From: Xanthostigma xanthostigma
Lineage: Eukaryota > Arthropoda > Insecta > Raphidioptera > Raphidiidae
Direction: 5' to 3'
Assembly: GCA_963575645.1 (NCBI GenBank)
Contig: OY754465.1
Coordinates: 37,335,501-37,399,500, forward strand
Length of the DNA stretch: 64,000 bases
Position numbers and translations under genes: made by a program. Shown piece by piece: positions 1-12,056 of this stretch. Under the pieces are notes generated by a model. It saw only the letters and a list, made by a program, of their open reading frames with translations. It was not told the origin of the DNA and made no database searches. The number at the start of each line of letters is the position of its first letter. Position 1 is the first letter of the stretch.

Positions 1-101
1 AAGTTAAGATCCGTATCCGTATCCGCGGATCTTGAAACCAAATATCCGTATTCAGATCCGTATCCGCGGATATACATTTTTAACGATCCGGCACATCACT
101 A
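1..101. mobile_element. hAT-like terminal fragment, cut by window edge
   Basis: Repeated ATCCGTATCCGCGGAT motifs lead to an end reading CCGGCACATCACTA at 101, the style of a hAT terminus with subterminal repeats. The left end lies outside the window, so neither the partner end nor the target duplication can be checked. Confidence 0.45.
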
Positions 102-304
102 TTTCGAATAAAGAAAATAATTAGCAAGAGACCGTGATGTTTAGAAATTTTAATTGCGTGACTTGTTTAAAACTTTTATTACTTATTTTTATTATTTCTG
201 AATTTGACAATGATATACATGAAAATATGGAGAATAAAGACAAAGGAGACTAATTTTCATGCACCCGTCGTTCTCCAAAAAGTGAGGAAAGTGTAGGGTC
301 CTAT

Positions 305-1001
305 TAGTCCAGGCGGTAGGAAGTTTGAGCTGGAAACATACTCTACCTCGCTGAATTTTTGAATACGCTTTTAGACTCCTCTCAGTGTCCCAAATGCACA
401 AGAGTCTACAATTTTTGCGTTACGGGAGAGCAGCGGGGGGAGGGGGGGCTTGGAGATACATGATTGTTTTCTAATTTTTTCGGATTGTATTATAGCTACG
501 ACAAAAATAATTATAAATTCCATGTAGAGCACTACAAGTTTGCCCCTCATGACTTTCGTCGAAACTGTAACGGTTCTACGAATTCAAAAGTGTTGTAGCA
601 AGTATTGTTACATTAACTCCTCCTCCTCTCTCTCTCTCTTATGTAATATTGTCAAAATAACTTTTCCTTAGCTACTGAAAATATCTGAAAACATCGTTCG
701 AAATGTCTGATATAAATCGGTAACCATTGATGTTACGACGAAAGCAAACTTGTGGTGCTCGGAGCGCCCTCTACATTGGTATTATTATTTTTGTCGTATT
801 ATAATAGTTATAATACAAGCCGAGACAATAAGAAAACAAATTTTGCACCTTTCAGGCGGTCTTGCCCCCCCGTAACGCAAAAATTGTTGACTTTTGTGCA
901 TTTGGGACATTGAGAGGGACCTAAAAGCGTATGCAAAAATTCAGCGAGGTAGAGTATGTTTCCACATTAACATAGAGAAAATCTCCTTACCGCTTGGACT
1001 A
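305..1001. mobile_element. Fold-back (long inverted repeat) element
   Basis: Arms at about 305-425 and 872-1001 are inverted copies. The ends read TAGTCCAGGCGGTA and TACCGCTTGGACTA, and both flanks are TAT. The G-rich run near 435 faces the C-rich run near 868. The interior holds a CT-rich stretch near 620. No coding potential. Superfamily not assigned; a 3-bp duplication would suit a Harbinger-type MITE. Confidence 0.7.
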
Positions 1002-1189
1002 TATAGCTTAGTCTATCAGTCTTAGTCTTAGTCTACCAGATGCGACAGAACTCATTTGGAAACTAAAGTACTTCTGCGCAATTTTTTTCAAGTTTGGGTA
1101 TAAGACGTCATGGCGCCAGAAAACGAATGGATCTGCATCTCTCGACTTCTTCTTTGAGAAAATTACACATTTTTAAATTAAAAAGTATC

Positions 1190-1277
1190 GGTCGTATAAA
1201 TATCGTCGATACCGATATATCGGCTAACCCGAAGTATCGCCGATATATCGGTATCGGTATCGGATGCATCGCTACTA
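1190..1277. mobile_element. hAT-like end with tandem CGATATCGG motifs
   Basis: Repeated CCGATATATCGG and GGTATCGG motifs end in GCATCGCTACTA at 1277, as in hAT elements with subterminal repeats. The partner end was not found, so this is probably a truncated copy. Confidence 0.35.
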
Positions 1278-2499
1278 TTTTCTTTCAAATTATGACACGC
1301 TGGAACAATAAAGAATATACTTTAGAGTTTATATACCTATTATAATTTAAATATTTTATTTATGATAAAGAAAGAAATACTATGTTTTTGCACTACTTCC
1401 AATAAAACAGCCGCTTTACATACAAGCATACAGGCATGTTTAATTCATAAAAATAAACTTTGTAAACATTGGGCTGTTCAACTGATACCCATATTCACCG
1501 AACACTATTAAAGATAGAAGTTACTAATACTGGAACAAACGTTAGAATAAAATTTACTTTCAATTCACCAAGCAAATTATCAGATAGAAAAGTTAGTCAA
1601 AGAATAAATATTCCTTGCTCTTTTTGGTGAATATTTTGACGTTCACCCAAAAATCCGACTGATGGTGTTAGTGTAAACGTCGAAAAAAAGTTCCACAAAA
1701 TAATAATGTTTTATCCTAACCCAATTGTATACAAAGTTTCCAATAACTTTAATGTTTTACAACTATACACTTCACAAAATGTTAATAAACAACACATAAA
1801 TAAATTCACAAGAGCAGCTGTAGATATAATACTCCACATTTATAGGTTAGGTATTATGATCTATGTGGCGGCTATTATTATTTTATCAGGCGAATAAATA
1901 TTTATACCCTGGAAGTAAGACAGAATAGATTTATACTTGCAGTAAACATAATTATGGTTGGTGAATTGAATTATCGCTATTTATTCAGAGAAATAGTTAC
2001 CTGAAGAACAAATGAACCGAATAAATAACTACTTACGTTCGGTAAATATGGCCATGAGACAATTTTGTTACAATCAGAAAATTTAAAGTATGGCTGAAAA
2101 ATATGGCGGATTGAATGAATCAATTAGAAATCGTGACCTCTGTCCTAACTAGGGGTCTTATGGCTATAGTTCTGCGAAAACTTGTATAAACCTTTACCGT
2201 AATGGATTTTCAGGAGATCCGCTTCACATTGCGACTTGTCGAGATCCGTCCCCTTTTATTCTATTCTCCATGCACGAAAGCTCGAGTTATAAACAAAAAC
2301 CGACTCTTTGTGTACCATTAAACTTTGCAGGTTGTATTATAAATTACAGTGAGTATTATTTCAATTCTCTAAACGGTTCATTCATTAATTTTTAACTGTT
2401 GTTTCTATTCTGGTCCTGAAATTTCATTAAAGGATTGTATAGATATTGCAGGTACCTGAGGTACATAAACAGTCTAAATGTCTGTAATACATACACTGA
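1278..2499. other. No recognisable feature
   Basis: AT-rich sequence with only short ORFs of no recognisable content. I see no gene, RNA or defined element end. Confidence 0.5.
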
Positions 2500-2561
2500 T
2501 TTCTTTTGTCGCTGAGTGTACATACTATTTTCTACATATGTATACTCAACAACAAAAGAAA
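2500..2561. repeat. Hairpin
   Basis: TTTCTTTTGT followed by GAGTGTACATA is mirrored by TATGTATACTCA and ACAAAAGAAA, a stem of about 22 pairs with a short interruption. It lies just before element E1. Confidence 0.6.
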
Positions 2562-2596
2562 CGTCTAGCCTTAGTTGCTGCACACTGTTTTTTTAA

Positions 2597-3275
2597 TAAA
2601 AAATTGGTTGTCTGTAAAGTCGGTTTACGGACGATAGTTTTACGTGATAACGTATTCCGTAATACATAACCTAAACCTCCCAAAATTTGGTTTCAATCCG
2701 CTTATCCTTGGTGTCGGAATGATAAGAAATGTCAAAAGTGACGTTTGCAACTGTCAAAGTATTATGTTCTAATAATAATTAGTTATTCCAATACTTAACT
2801 TAGAAGGCGTTGCATTTCACAAAATACTAATGTCAAAAAATTGAATTAAACATTAGAAATGCAGCCGTTTTCATGTTAAGACAAGACATACGTTATTTTC
2901 TAATTTCCATGTACGGCAAACAAAGACGACCGACCGCGTCGCGCCATGCATTAGACAACATTGCATTTATACAGCTATTTTTCTATATAAATTTGTATAA
3001 AAAAACTGTTTAGGCAAATTCTGTTATACGAAATCTATGTAAAATGTTCTCCTCTTTCGTTTAAGACTGGTTTCAAACCGATCTGATTTAAATTGAGCGA
3101 GAAATTAGCAAAAAGCACGCACAGGGTCAGGCGGAACGTTACGCGTTACGCGTTACGAACGTTAGGAACGTTAGGATTTAGGAACGTTACACTTTTTCGT
3201 GCATGCAGCCGGTGTTTTATCAATTTATAAGATTGGTGATTCATCAATTTATAAGACGTTATCACGTCAAAAAAA
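2597..3275 (+). mobile_element. MITE family E, copy 1
   Basis: About 680 bp, beginning near TTGGTTGTCTGTAAAGTCGG and ending ACGTTATCACGTCAAAA. The sub-terminal motif TTTTACGTGATAACGT is the near complement of the right end. It is homologous over its full length, in inverse orientation, to 25404-26101, and a shortened copy lies at 36684-36899. It carries a short minisatellite of GAACGTTACGCGTTA units at 3134-3188. No ORF. Superfamily unknown. Confidence 0.75.
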
Positions 3276-4176
3276 AAAGAAATGTCTATATACTACAGAA
3301 GTGAAACTTCTAGTTGCATGAGTCACTACATACACGAATATTGCGCTTGATTTCAATCAACATTTTGACTTTAAATGTTAATTTTCTTTCTTTGAATAAT
3401 GGCGGGTTCAACATTCGCTCATATGTCAAATCCCAAAAAACTATATACTATACATATTCTATTAGCTTTGCTTTCAACCGTGCCGCTGTATTTTGACATC
3501 GATCAAGTCTAGGAGACGGCGGCAGGCGCAGATACGAGGGGGGTAATGGGTACAATGCTCTACCCTCCTGACTCCTGACCGAAGCACTATTGGATAACTA
3601 AAATTTTATCAATTTCTTTTTTTAGAATGAATTATCTGGAAGATATAGGTAAAATCTAAAAAATTACTCCCTCCCCCCTAAATGAAATCCTGCATCCGTG
3701 CCAGAACGCCCGACTGTTTAGTACTTACTATAGGCACATCTGCTGCATTGCGTGTACCTACTGTGTTTCGATAGTCGTTTAATGAAAGCCGTGTATACAT
3801 TTGAAGTATACCTGTTTTAAAAGCTGCTCCATTCTTCAATTACTTAATGAGTTTCTGTTTACATCATCCTTCCATAAATTGAATTTCTAATTAAATTTAA
3901 GACTTGAGTTTAAATGAATATTTTAACAATATTTATAAATGGAATCATTAATATCGACATACATTTTAAAATCTCATTTAAAATGTTCTTTCCACAGAGT
4001 TCTAAAAAATATGGTACGAAACTACGCAAATAAATAATCGCAACTTTGTGTTGTCCATATACCACACATTAATCACACCGTATTCTTCCCCTCGATATAG
4101 CTCAATTTAGTAAGTAATTACAATTTTTGTTGCACTCGTTGGAAATAAATAAATACAATAAAATAAAATATTAGTG
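3276..4176. other. No gene; shares a short motif with 17210
   Basis: AT-rich DNA. ACAGAAGTGAAACTTCTAG at 3295 recurs at 17204 followed by the same TTGCA; it holds the small hairpin AGAAGT-GAA-ACTTCT. Nothing else is recognised. Confidence 0.4.
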
Positions 4177-4328
4177 AAAAAAACTTTTTAAAGACAAGCT
4201 TTTATTTAAATGTAGGTACTAATAAAGTAGATAAAACAATTTTTAAAAATTTATATTTATAATTATGAACAAGATGAAGGAAGGTTTTGGTTGAGGATCA
4301 TAAAATAAGCTTTACCAGTGTTTCGCTA

Positions 4329-4356
4329 GTTTCGAAAAATTTATTTTCATCTTCAG
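4329..4356 (-). ncRNA. Hammerhead-ribozyme-like core motif (candidate)
   Basis: On the minus strand CTGAAGA is followed by a 5-bp GAAAA/TTTTC stem and then GAAAC, the conserved core and stem II of hammerhead ribozymes. Penelope-like elements are known to carry such motifs. Stem I pairing is poor by eye, so the copy may be inactive or the match incidental. Confidence 0.35.
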
Positions 4357-4814
4357 GGCCTATGAACATGTATAGGTATATGTATATAATTTAGAACATA
4401 TATTGTATCACAATTTTATTGTAAAAAGAAACCATGCTCAAAAGATAAGTTTTTGTTAAAGCTACTACATAATATTAAAAATCTTATTACATACCTCAAG
4501 CTGGTCAAGTGGTGGTAAATTGTTTTAACAGTATACATGATCATATTTATTATGAGTTAATATAATTTTAAACATAATCTTATTATACAAAAATTAATTA
4601 AAAATTTATTGAATTTTTATAAAATTGTCACGCGGTGAAAAAATTAAAATATTTATCTAAGAATTTAATATAACCAAATTTGAGAACTTTCTGTGTACTT
4701 TTATTTGATACTGATCAAATGTGTATGGTTAAAACATTTGCTACAGCTGATTGCCTGTTTTATATTGTCAAATTTTGTTAATTATAGTGCCATAATATAT
4801 GTAATTTAACCCTT

Positions 4815-5126
4815 CTATGTCCGATATTTGTTTATGCTGTTAGAATTTTTTTTGATGTAAATCATTTCTAAAAATAATCTTTTTGATAAATTGGATTCTT
4901 TGTGTAAAATAGATGGTTCGTTAAAGTTGAAATTATGGTTATTAATGATAGAGTGGTGTATTAAGGCTGAAGTATTGTTTATATCACTGTCTGTTCGGGC
5001 AAATTTTTTTACATCATTTTTATGTTGGTATATGCGACTTTTTAAATACTGCGAGGTTTGACCTACATACGAGTATATGGCATTACAATTATTACATTGT
5101 AAACTGTATATAAATTGTTTATATTT
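4815..5126 (-). pseudogene. GIY-YIG endonuclease C-terminal fragment (Penelope-type)
   Basis: Reading the minus strand gives a segment of about 100 residues starting KYKQFIYSLQCNNCNAIY, then SYVGQTSQYLKSRIYQHK. This is the CxxC plus Y-x-GQT-x-L-x-R-x-H arrangement of the GIY-YIG nuclease joined to Penelope reverse transcriptases, which nicks the target DNA for reverse transcription. The next part is acidic and basic and ends near NSINK. The reverse transcriptase domain that should precede it is missing, so only the tail of the protein survives. The gene is not functional. The assignment rests on the motif order; a bacterial UvrC-like or homing GIY-YIG is much less likely given the nearby Penelope-type terminal sequence. 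Confidence 0.75.
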
Positions 5127-6025
5127 TCATTCAATCCATTCTAACAATAATTTTAATTAATAAAATATTTATATATGTGTGTACTATGTCAAGTTTGTAT
5201 CCTTATATGATGTGATGCGCGTCAAAAAAATTTTTTTTCGAAGTGTTGCACCAACTTTTTTCTAACGCAATTTGTATGTGTAGTAGTGCATATCAAGTGC
5301 CACAATATATATTATTTCAGTGATTGTAAGTCACAGAGAACACTGAAAAATTGAAAATTATATTTTTATTTATTTTTTAATATTGTGTGTAATTATTCGC
5401 AAAAATCCAAAAAAAATATAAAATGTGCTCTTAAAGGTTACCTAAATGCTCGCGTTGGTTTTACCTCTTTAGCTCAATTAGTTTTCGAGATATGTCTCTT
5501 TGAACGATAGTCGTAGGTAGGCTGGTTTTTGCTCTATAACTCAAGGTCAAAGGGGAGTGCGGGGGTAACACATATATAAAAAGAATTCGTACATCAAGTA
5601 GATATTAAAACATAAGTTTCGATATAGGTTGCCATTTAGGGGCCAACTCGCCATATCTATCCGGCTATAGGTACCCTTTGAATCAAACAATTTGGAATGT
5701 TTGTGTTTAATCTTTGAAAAGAATTGGTTTGATATTCGATTGCAATTTATTCTTGTACGCTAACTTTATATTTTGTTTAAAAACTTTTTCTAATTTTTCA
5801 GACAATTCAGAGATATATGGAATTGAAAAATATCTTACAATATCAGTGTTGTTGTCAAGTTTATTGGTGTTTGTATGTGTTTGATTGTTTAATGAAGTAT
5901 GTATTGGTGTTGTGCTTGAGTGATATATACTTTATACTGAATAATTATGAACCTAAATTATTAACAATGATTTTTTCCTTTTTAGTACATTTCAAAAGAT
6001 AAGCTTGTCTTTAAAAAGTTTTTTT

Positions 6026-6401
6026 TATTAATGATGTAACAATGGTAATTTGGAAAAAAAGACTTTTTATATGAAGTCTAAATACGTCTAAACAAATTCT
6101 GAAAATTTAAGGGGGTGTTAACCGATTATTTAAATAAATAATTCACTTATGGTCTTATGGCAAGGCGAGGAATCAGCCACATATTTCACCTAAATTTGTG
6201 GAAGAAATTGAAAAAAAAAATATCTAATTAAAAGTTAAGATGCTAATAAAGTAATTAAGAAATAAAAAAACCGTAGTGCCTGACTACATTAAAAGATATT
6301 TAATAAAGAAGATCAGCTTTTCAGAAGAATTAGCTAAAAACGATTGAATCATGTTTTTTATCGGGACTAGATACACACATGTACACAATTTCAAATCGTC
6401 T
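6026..6401. other. No recognisable feature
   Basis: AT-rich flank of the Penelope remnant; nothing recognised. Confidence 0.5.
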
Positions 6402-6597
6402 GCCATATTGGGTTTACAATGACGTCACGTCGCTTATCGAATTCCAATCGTCAAACTCTTTCATTTGATACCCAAGTCAAGACGTTGTGGAGAAATAGGT
6501 GATCCGCCAACTTGGGACCTCCACCATATTGGATTTACAATGACGTCACACGGCTTATTGTATTCCACTGGTCAAACTTTTTCATTTAATACCTATG
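6402..6597. repeat. Two diverged direct repeats, period about 130 bp
   Basis: CCATATTGG-x-TTTACAATGACGTCAC followed by GCTTAT, ATTCCA and GTCAAACT-TTTCATTT occurs at 6403 and 6534. This resembles the internal repeats of an insect retroposon, but no family is assigned. Confidence 0.55.
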
Positions 6598-7360
6598 AGG
6601 TAATTCGCTATCTTGGGGCATCCATTGGCTTTATGCATTGTCACGTGTGCAAAATTTCAAAGTTCTAGTTTATTAGATCTAGTCTAAATTTTAATTCCAA
6701 GTTTTGACCCAAACTGACAGACTGACGATTGGTCACGATTGACAAACATGGCAAGTCAATTAAATTTTAATATTTTTTTCTTATGATAATATAACATTTT
6801 TTTAAGATTATCAATTTTTTTCCGTATTATGGTTGACTAAACAATCTATTAAAAATATAAAAAAAATACATGCATATTATGACCTATTGAATACTCAAAT
6901 GACAAAAACCTGCATCCGAAGCTTCTTTATAATAAATATTTTGGTTCTTTTACTAGATTTGAATTATATCATCAAGATTTCGAAGATTAAACTGAATTGA
7001 ATGGTGAACTGTAATATTAGCAATAATTAAGCTCTAGAAGTGCCGGAAACGGCTCGAAAACCACAGTTTGGGTGTTTAACTGTTTTCATAATTTTTGTCT
7101 GTTTATCATGAACCGATTTTGATCTGACTTTTACTATAGTCTTATACGGAAAGGATAAGGTAGGATATAGAACCTCACTTTTTTTTTACAATTGCATCGG
7201 AATATTATAGCGTCAGATATTTACACATGAAGTGTACATATTAATAGTTTTGACCATAGTGGTAAAGCTCGTCATTGTTTAAAAAAAGTTTAGTACATAC
7301 AATAAAAACATAAAATGTTTAGCTTACCTTGACATCTGCGGTTAAAAATTCGTCGACTGA
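6598..7360. other. No recognisable feature
   Basis: AT-rich sequence without gene or defined repeat end that I can see. Confidence 0.45.
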
Positions 7361-7559
7361 AAAATATTTTTAACAAAAAAATTGAGCCGACTTCACACTA
7401 AAAAGTAAAAAATAATTGCGTATTGAAATGTTTTGGAGTCGGCGTCAGCCAAAATGAAATCTATTCCGAGAACTACACCGACTCCAAAACATTTCAATAC
7501 GCAATTATTTTTTACTTTTTAGTGTGAAGTCGGTTCAATTTTTTTGTTAAAAATATTTT
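7361..7559. repeat. Long palindrome, arms about 77 bp
   Basis: AAAATATTTTTAACAAAAAA at 7361 is mirrored at 7559. The arms continue through GTGTGAAGTCGG and CATTTCAATACGC with few differences around a 45-bp loop. MITE-like; ends not fixed. Confidence 0.75.
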
Positions 7560-7984
7560 ATTTTTCTCTTTTTAGTGTTAATCTAACACTAAAAATCGGT
7601 GAACATACATAAAAAACATTATGTGTCTTTGAAATTTGAGAGTTTCCCTCGATTTCTCCGGATTCCACCATCAGATCCTGACTTGGTTCCGATGGGACCA
7701 CCTCTGAGGTGCACTCTTTCGAATAAAAAAAAAATTTGAAAATCGGTATATAATTGACGGAGAAATCGGTGAACATACATAAAAAAGAAATATACAGACG
7801 AACATAGAACCTCCTCCTTTTTGTTGAAGTCGGTTAATATAAAATGCCTCATTTGTCAGATAGTCCTTAATTGTTTTTTTAAATTTTTTTTTATTTGTAA
7901 ATTGCGAACCGACCATTAGTAAAGGGGCTGAGCCGCAGCCAAAAAAACTACATTAACGTGAGCGAAGCAGCGGGTAAAAGCTAG
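7560..7984. repeat. Insect repeat with GAAGTCGGTTAA and AAAAGCTAGT tail
   Basis: ATCGGTGAACATACATAAAA occurs at 7595 and 7768. GAACCTCCTCCTTTTTG ... GAAGTCGGTTAA follows, and the segment ends GAAGCAGCGGGTAAAAGCTAGT near 7983. CTAG next to T is the usual end of insect Helitrons, so this may be a Helitron 3' end with a nested older repeat. The short ORFs here are repeat-derived. Confidence 0.4.
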
Positions 7985-9296
7985 TTAAAGAATAAAACGG
8001 AAAAGTTTTTATTTGTTTAGTTATGCATGATATATACGTGTAGTACTTATAAATTGTTGTTTTTGTTATTAAACTGCTTTGAATTTTGTGACTCTGAACG
8101 CTCGATTTGTTATAATTTGGATTATAGGTATACTTGCTGTAAAGTATAATGATGGGTTTATTTGAATGTTTATAAACTTTACTCTTTTCTGGTAAGGAGC
8201 CACGAAACTTATCGGTGTGAGCATGGAGGTGGAGAACCAATTAAATCGTGTGTTATAATAAATTAAGGTATATGAGTTTTGACAGCAGTAGTGTGTCAAC
8301 GAGATCTTCACTCGGTCCACTGGTTTTCACTTTATGCAGTGCCGTACAGTAAATAACTTCCTAACTCATTAATAATATAGTTTGCTCAAATATTTTATCG
8401 ATTCATTTAAAAATACTGTCCATTATTTTTAATAGATTATTAAACGTCTGCTTTGAGAAATAAAAAACGTTTAAAGTACAGTTCTTTCAATGACATACTT
8501 TATTCTGATTAGGTATTAGGTATATTTGTATACGCCACTGGCCGAACGTGCTTACAACTCACTCTCGTCTCGTAATGCTTCCTCGCCGAACTCCAGAGTG
8601 GGGATTCAATGTCAACCGGGAAATTGTAAATTTGCTTGAGGCTTGAGTAATCTATAAGCACTTGATTGGAAAGGTTTCTAGCTTTTAGTTTTCTATCTCA
8701 GTATCTTGATTACACTTTTGAAACAGAATACACCATGATACAGAAGTTTATCTAAGCGCACTGTGCAATATTTATACACGGAATTTCGAGTTCCCTCTAA
8801 AAGATACGTTATAGGGGAGTTATTTAAGGTTACCAAAAAGAAGAAACTTTCTAAATTTCATACGAGTTACGACTAGGTGGAATAGTTTCCAAGATACGAG
8901 TATCCAAAAATCACAATTTTGGCATTAACTGACTGACATAATATATAGATCATTTTAAGTAAATAAAATTGTCGACCAATTTTTAATTCACAAGCGTCTA
9001 ATTCTATATACCGGTGATGGAAGCATCGATCCAGATTGCGTCAATCGATCGTCCGAAGACTACTCGCGTCTGCCGTCAAGTTGGTGCTGGAATATACATG
9101 AAATATGATATACCTACCGAACTATTTTTCTAGATCATACATACGTACATTTTAACTATAATGTTATGTGTACAGATAATAGACTGGGTACGGTTGAAAC
9201 AATTAACTAAAAATAATATTTAATTATAATAGTATAGGTAAGAATATAACTTTACAAAAATATTACAAAAAGTATCGAAATCGCAATAAAACATAA
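7985..9296. other. Unassigned; possible hAT pair at 8336-8541
   Basis: CAGTGCCGTAC at 8336 and GTATACGCCACTG ending near 8541 resemble inverted ends of a CAGTGGCGTA hAT family, but the flanks do not duplicate. AATAAAATTGTCGACCAATTT at about 8961 matches a motif found again at 35266, 36338, 59935 and 60484. No gene seen. Confidence 0.35.
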
Positions 9297-9419
9297 TCGA
9301 GTTCGATACAAAAAATAAGTGGATTTATCAGCTTTGTCGAAAAAAAAGAAGTGCAATCTAAGAAGGTACCAAGTTTTCAGTTGGCAAGTTTTTGTTTTAT
9401 ATTTTTTATATATAGTAAA

Positions 9420-9893
9420 CTAGCTTTTGCCCGCGATTTCGCTGGCGCCAAGTTTGGTGTTGATAGATCAGTTAGCCAGTCAGTCACGGTTTTCTTTTAT
9501 ATATACAGATTATGACTTTTTAGAATTTTTTTGTTGTTCAAATATAATACATTGCATTATTGATGACATTCACGTGGTCAACGTCCCGACAAACCTTGAA
9601 AATGACACCCATGTTGATTTTTGACTATTTACCTCTTTTCACCATCTGAAGGGGTTGTTTTTGAAAAAGCACGAAACAGGAGTAATCCTGCGCATTTTCG
9701 AATTGATCTCCATGGAAATTTTTTTACCCCCGTTACACCCTTTTTGGGGTTGAATTTTCAAAAATCTGCTCTTAGCGGATACCTACGTCATAATAACTAT
9801 CTGTGTGCCAAATTTTAGCCCAATCCGTCATGTGGTTTGAGGTGTGCGTGATAGATCAGTCAGTCAGTCACGGTTTCCTTTTATATATTTAGA
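9420..9893 (+). mobile_element. RTE-like/Helitron-associated insect repeat
   Basis: Starts CTAGCTTTTGCCCGCGATTTCG. GATAGATCAGT-x-AGTCAGTCACGG followed by CTTTTATATAT occurs at both 9462 and 9851. In between is the common insect phrase TTAGCGGATACCTACGTCAT, then GCCAAATTTTAGCCCAATCC. No intact ORF. Confidence 0.5.
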
Positions 9894-9904
9894 TAAATGA
9901 CTCG

Positions 9905-10090
9905 TGTCTAAAATAAAAACACTTCTCATTGAGTCCGTACGGAGTGAACAGTTTTATTAGAGATAAAATGTATCAATAATTTTAAATGTAAATTGTAGTT
10001 TTATTTAATTTTATGACTTCTGTGTAAATTTGACTTATTTCACACACACACGCTGTTTCTCCTGAAATAAAGGCAATTATTATTATTATG
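9905..10090 (+). mobile_element. LINE 3' tail
   Basis: Ends GAAATAAAGGCAATTATTATTATTA; a polyadenylation-like signal followed by a trinucleotide tail is typical of insect CR1/jockey-group LINE 3' ends. Coding part absent. Confidence 0.4.
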
Positions 10091-10190
10091 TAAACTTACC
10101 TAGTGAAAACTGGGCACCTTCTTAGATATCACTTCTTTTTTTCGGCAAAGCTGGCAAACTCATTTGTTTTTTGTATCGAATTTTGACCCT

Positions 10191-11813
10191 TTTCTCAGAT
10201 TTATGCGTTTTTGGTGGGATAGATATATTGTGGAAAAAGTCACCATTGAATGTTATAAGTGTTTTTATTGATTTATTGTAATTACGTATAACGACATTTT
10301 CTGTGACTAGACATATGTGAGTACTTAGTAAATACTATTGAATTGCTTGTGTTTACATAATGTTTGAAAATATTTGTTTCTACATAAATATTGAACGTAT
10401 ATTATAGCTCAGAGTACATCGCAAGCACTGACAGCGGTAAATATTGTGAAACATCCTCCAAACTGAATGACCTAGCGCGTGCGTTTTTATATGTCGCGAC
10501 TTATTTGCCTACTTATTATTTTTTTTTTGGTTTTGTATAAAGTTACGCTTGGAATACTGCTCAGCACTTAAATATACACTTAAGTAAATGTTGATTGCCA
10601 TTCGTTACGAAAATATCATTTTTCTTGTCAGGGCCGGCTCTGGATTTTTACCTCCCCAAGCAAACTATCATTCCATCGTCCTTATATAGATTTTTATTCA
10701 ATTAATTTACGAGTTAAATGCTAGAGTTCTAATACGACGTTGAATTTAAAATCATATTAGGTTATGCATCTAGTACGTAATTAATTATATTATGACGATA
10801 TGTGACGAGATGATAAAACGAACGCACGATATATTTTTTTTTGCAAAATAGCTGGTTTTCACTTACTTATTCAGTTTTCAACATTTTTGACAGTTCATTA
10901 TTGTTTTCATTTCGATTTGGTTGTTTATGAAAATTACGCCAAGCGTATGGAAATTATGATTCGGTTATATGGCATATTTTTGCTTTCCTTTACGCACAAG
11001 TGTTAAATAGGTCATTGTACGACCACTATACAGGAATGAATGCAGTTATTTTATATGGCGGTGTGCAAAAAATTATTTTTTGAGTTTTCCAATTGTTTCC
11101 ATGGTAATTCAGTCGTACCAGAAAACGAACATTATTCTTGGGCAATCGAGAACCGTACAGTTTTAACACTGGATTTGATTGACCAATCCAAGTTTTTTAT
11201 AGTGACTTTTTTCAGCTTTGTAACTTCACAAAGTCGAGATTAGTGTGTATAGGAATAATGCAGTTTCATTAAGTTTACTCCAAATGAAATGTATTATGGC
11301 CCCTAAAAATGTGCATATGCTTGTTTTGTTGTTGTCAGAATCGGCTCTGCTTCTTTGAACACCTTGGTGTAATATGCATGATTTTTTTAAATATACAACT
11401 ATCAAAGTCCGTAAGTCAAAGAAACGTACGTAGAATTTTTGGTAATTATTTCCATGCAGCTTCAGAAATAGTTTTTTAGCTCTATTTTGCCTTAAATACA
11501 TAAATTCGAAATGAAATTTAAATCGCTTTTCTAAGCATCGCGCTGTCCTTAACCTTAGGTGTAAGTAAGGGAGCTAGTTGAAGATCCTGATCTGGTGGCC
11601 ATGGGTTCAATACCTGATATAACATTTGCCTTGTGACCGCTGATATATTGTACCTATATATTATTATGTTTGTTTAGCTTGTGAAATTTTCCTTGAAATG
11701 TAACAGAGAACTTTTAGTGACGTGAATAAATATTGTGAGAACGTTAAAATAAAGGAAAGTGATGCAACTTACTAATAATGACCTATGATTTATCAAATTA
11801 TTATAATAGAGTT
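10191..11813. other. Unassigned; hAT-like left end at 10627
   Basis: CAGGGCCGGCTCTGGATTTTTACC at 10627 resembles a hAT terminus; no partner found. GGGTTCAATACCT near 11606 is a possible tRNA B box of a decayed SINE. No gene seen. Confidence 0.35.
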
Positions 11814-12056
11814 CAGTGGCGTAATTATACCGTTTGGGGACCTTCCTCAATGTAAAGAAGCTCAAACAACGTTATAAATTTTTTATTGTTTTCTGTGTTC
11901 TTTAATAGGCAACTTAAATTAATTAAATACAAAACTAATACATTTTACCAAATATTTTAATAATACATGTTAGGATCCTCCTGTGCTGGGAGCTCCCACC
12001 GGTCGGGGGCCCGTGGCATTTTCCCTGTCCTGCCGCCCTATATTGTTACGCCACTG
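11814..12056. mobile_element. hAT MITE with 8-bp target duplication
   Basis: Ends CAGTGGCGTAATTATA and TATTGTTACGCCACTG are inverted. The flanks ATAGAGTT (11806-11813) and GTAGAGTT (12057-12064) match at 7 of 8, the hAT duplication length. The interior is non-coding, with a GC-rich right part. Confidence 0.75.

Larger units (their letters stand above)
4177..6025 (-). mobile_element. Penelope-like retroelement remnant with inverted flanks
   Basis: Bounded by a 25-bp inverted repeat (4177-4201 and 6001-6025, core AAAGACAAGCTT) with weaker similarity reaching about 100 bp inward. On the minus strand it holds a GIY-YIG endonuclease tail (4815-5126) and, downstream, the motif CTGAAGA ... GAAAC (4329-4356) in a stretch repeated at 54620-54720. 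Penelope-like elements are known for GIY-YIG endonucleases and for terminal repeats that can be inverted. The reverse transcriptase is absent, so this is a broken, old remnant. Confidence 0.7.
9297..10190. mobile_element. Fold-back enclosing retroposon tails
   Basis: Arms 9297-9383 and 10100-10190 are inverted copies (TTTTTGTATCGAA, CTTCTTAGAT, AGTTTTCA). Between them lie an RTE-type retroposon tail (9420-9893) and a LINE-type 3' tail (9905-10090). The arms are about 80% alike by eye, so the structure is old. Confidence 0.6.
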
